Source: an uncultured Leucobacter sp.
GTDB taxonomy: Bacteria > Actinomycetota > Actinomycetes > Actinomycetales > Microbacteriaceae
Direction: 5' to 3'
Assembly: GCA_937967375.1 (NCBI GenBank)
Contig: CALCJF010000043.1
Span: 1 to 15,196, forward strand
DNA: 15,196 nucleotides
The notes under the pieces were generated by a model. It searched no databases. It saw only the letters and a program-made list of their open reading frames with translations, and was not told the DNA's origin. The position numbers were made by a program, and so were the translations under genes. Positions 14,177-15,196 of the stretch are shown here, piece after piece. How positions within the stretch are numbered: position 1 is the first letter of the stretch; every line of letters begins with the position of its first letter.

Positions 14177-15149
14177 TCAAATCACAGCGTCTTCGTGCAC
14201 CGTAAGAGACCCCGGCTGCGGTGCTGCGGCCCAAGCGCGTTCGAGAATTTGAACGGAGGCAACCAGATCGTCCTCGCTCGCGGAGAACGGCAGCCGCACA
14301 AAACGCTCGAACACCCCCGGGCTGCCGAACCTCGGACCAGGCGTGAGCAGCAAGCCGAGCCTCGCGCACTCCCTGCTGAGCGCCGAGCTGCGCTGCGCGC
14401 CGAGGTCTGCCCACACGCACACCCCGCCATCGGCTCGAGACAGCTGCCAGCCAGGCAGCAGAGCCGCAATCTGCTCACTGAGCACACGGTGCCGAGCCGT
14501 CAGCGAGCGTGTGCGATCCTCCAGAATCTCTTCGTAGCGCTCAAGCGCGAGCGTTGCGAGCACCTGCTCCCAACTCCCGGTGCCCAGATCTCCGATTCTG
14601 CGCGAGACCTCGAGCCGAGTGATCATCTCGGGCGCCGCGCGCACCCATCCGATGCGCAGCCCACCCCACACGGTCTTACCGAGCGAACCAACCGTGAGCA
14701 CCCGGTCCTCTTCGTGCGCGTGCTCAGCCGACGCCGCGAACGGCAACACCGAACGTCGCTCGCGAAGCGTGAGCTCGGCAGTGGTCTCGTCGACGATGAC
14801 ATACCCGCCCTGCGCGCTCAGTTCGGCCAGCAATCGCGTGCGAAGCTCGGGCGGCATGCTCAGACCAGTCGGGTTGTGGTGGTCGGGAATCAGATAGCTC
14901 AGCCGCGGCGAGGTGCGACGCACGGTCTCGATGGTTGCGGCGGCGTCGTGCCCGCGCAGGCCCACCGGCAGTTCGGCGACCAGCGCGCCGGTCGCGGCGA
15001 GCGCTTCGCGCGCGTGCGGATAGCTTGGCGACTCGATGAGGCTGCGGTCGCCGCGAGAGAGCAGCGTGCGGGCGATGAGAAAGATGGCGTGCTGAGCGCC
15101 GAGCGTCACCATGATCTGTTCGGGAGATGTTGGCAGCCCACGCATGGCG
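14177..15149 (-). CDS. MocR-family PLP-dependent transcriptional regulator / class I aminotransferase domain (5' end missing)
   Basis: The 323 genomic residues are an aminotransferase fold I domain of the type found in MocR regulators, which join an N-terminal GntR winged helix to this domain and use PLP as a ligand. Typical motifs are RGLPTSPEQIMVTLGAQHA, ESPSYPHAREAL, YLIPDHHNPTG, VIVDETTAEL, and SLGKTVWGGLRIGW. The last contains the PLP-binding lysine (codon 14677-14675). The carboxylate-binding arginine is probably in RFVRLPFS. The true N-terminus, including any DNA-binding domain, is lost because the sequence runs into an adapter at 15150. The apparent start MCSSDL at 15166 is translated adapter and not real. 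A plain aminotransferase remains possible. The regulated genes would usually lie upstream, beyond the end. Confidence 0.85.
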
Positions 15150-15196
15150 AGATCGGAAGAGCACACGTCTGAACTCCAGTCACATCACGATCTCGT
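15150..15196 (+). other. Illumina TruSeq adapter contamination at the contig end
   Basis: The bases from 15150 begin AGATCGGAAGAGCACACG and continue exactly as the TruSeq indexed adapter (34 bases to 15183). They are followed by ATCACG (15184-15189), which is index 1, and ATCTCGT, the start of the adapter's next part. The first base (A) could be genomic by chance. It should be trimmed. Confidence 0.98.

Noticed and set aside
13655..15172. A 505-codon open frame on the plus strand across the MocR-like gene and the prfB start
   Set aside because: It is antisense to two well-recognised genes, has an Arg/His/Gln-rich composition typical of a shadow frame in GC-rich DNA, and ends inside the adapter.

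Overview
The window looks like chromosomal DNA from a GC-rich actinobacterium, most likely a member of the Micrococcales such as Microbacteriaceae. This rests on codon use, an LAETG-type sorting motif, and the actinobacterial gene order prfB-ftsE-ftsX-smpB. Genus is not determined. The last 47 bases are not biological: they match the Illumina TruSeq indexed adapter, so the genome sequence really ends at about 15149.

Region 1 (1-3385) is a peptide and D-amino-acid module. A dipeptide/oligopeptide ABC permease pair runs leftwards (DppC-like partial at 1-317, DppB-like at 314-1333). Diverging from it is a complete DppA-type zinc D-aminopeptidase (1536-2378), which ends at a strong hairpin terminator. 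Converging on that terminator is a cytosolic class A beta-lactamase-like serine hydrolase (2459-3385). Together they suggest uptake and breakdown of D-amino-acid peptides, perhaps from the cell wall.

Region 2 (3490-5397) is a lone phenol-hydroxylase-family FAD monooxygenase. It has a clear -10 box and a palindromic candidate operator upstream.

Region 3 (5607-8794) is a translationally coupled two-gene unit: a TPR-plus-AAA+ ATPase of the CDC48/Vps4 type, then a TPR protein with about seven membrane segments. Its function is unknown and it is the best candidate here for an undescribed system. Region 3b (8842-9723) is an exported or membrane protein with a sortase-like sorting signal at its N-terminus.

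Region 4 (9851-13837, all leftward) is the core block prfB, ftsE, ftsX and smpB. FtsE has an unusual acidic tail of about 145 residues. Between ftsX and smpB lie a strong hairpin terminator and a 95-bp period-4 repeat tract. Region 5 (13838-15149) is a 339-bp intergenic stretch and a MocR-type PLP-dependent regulator whose N-terminal part is cut off by the adapter.
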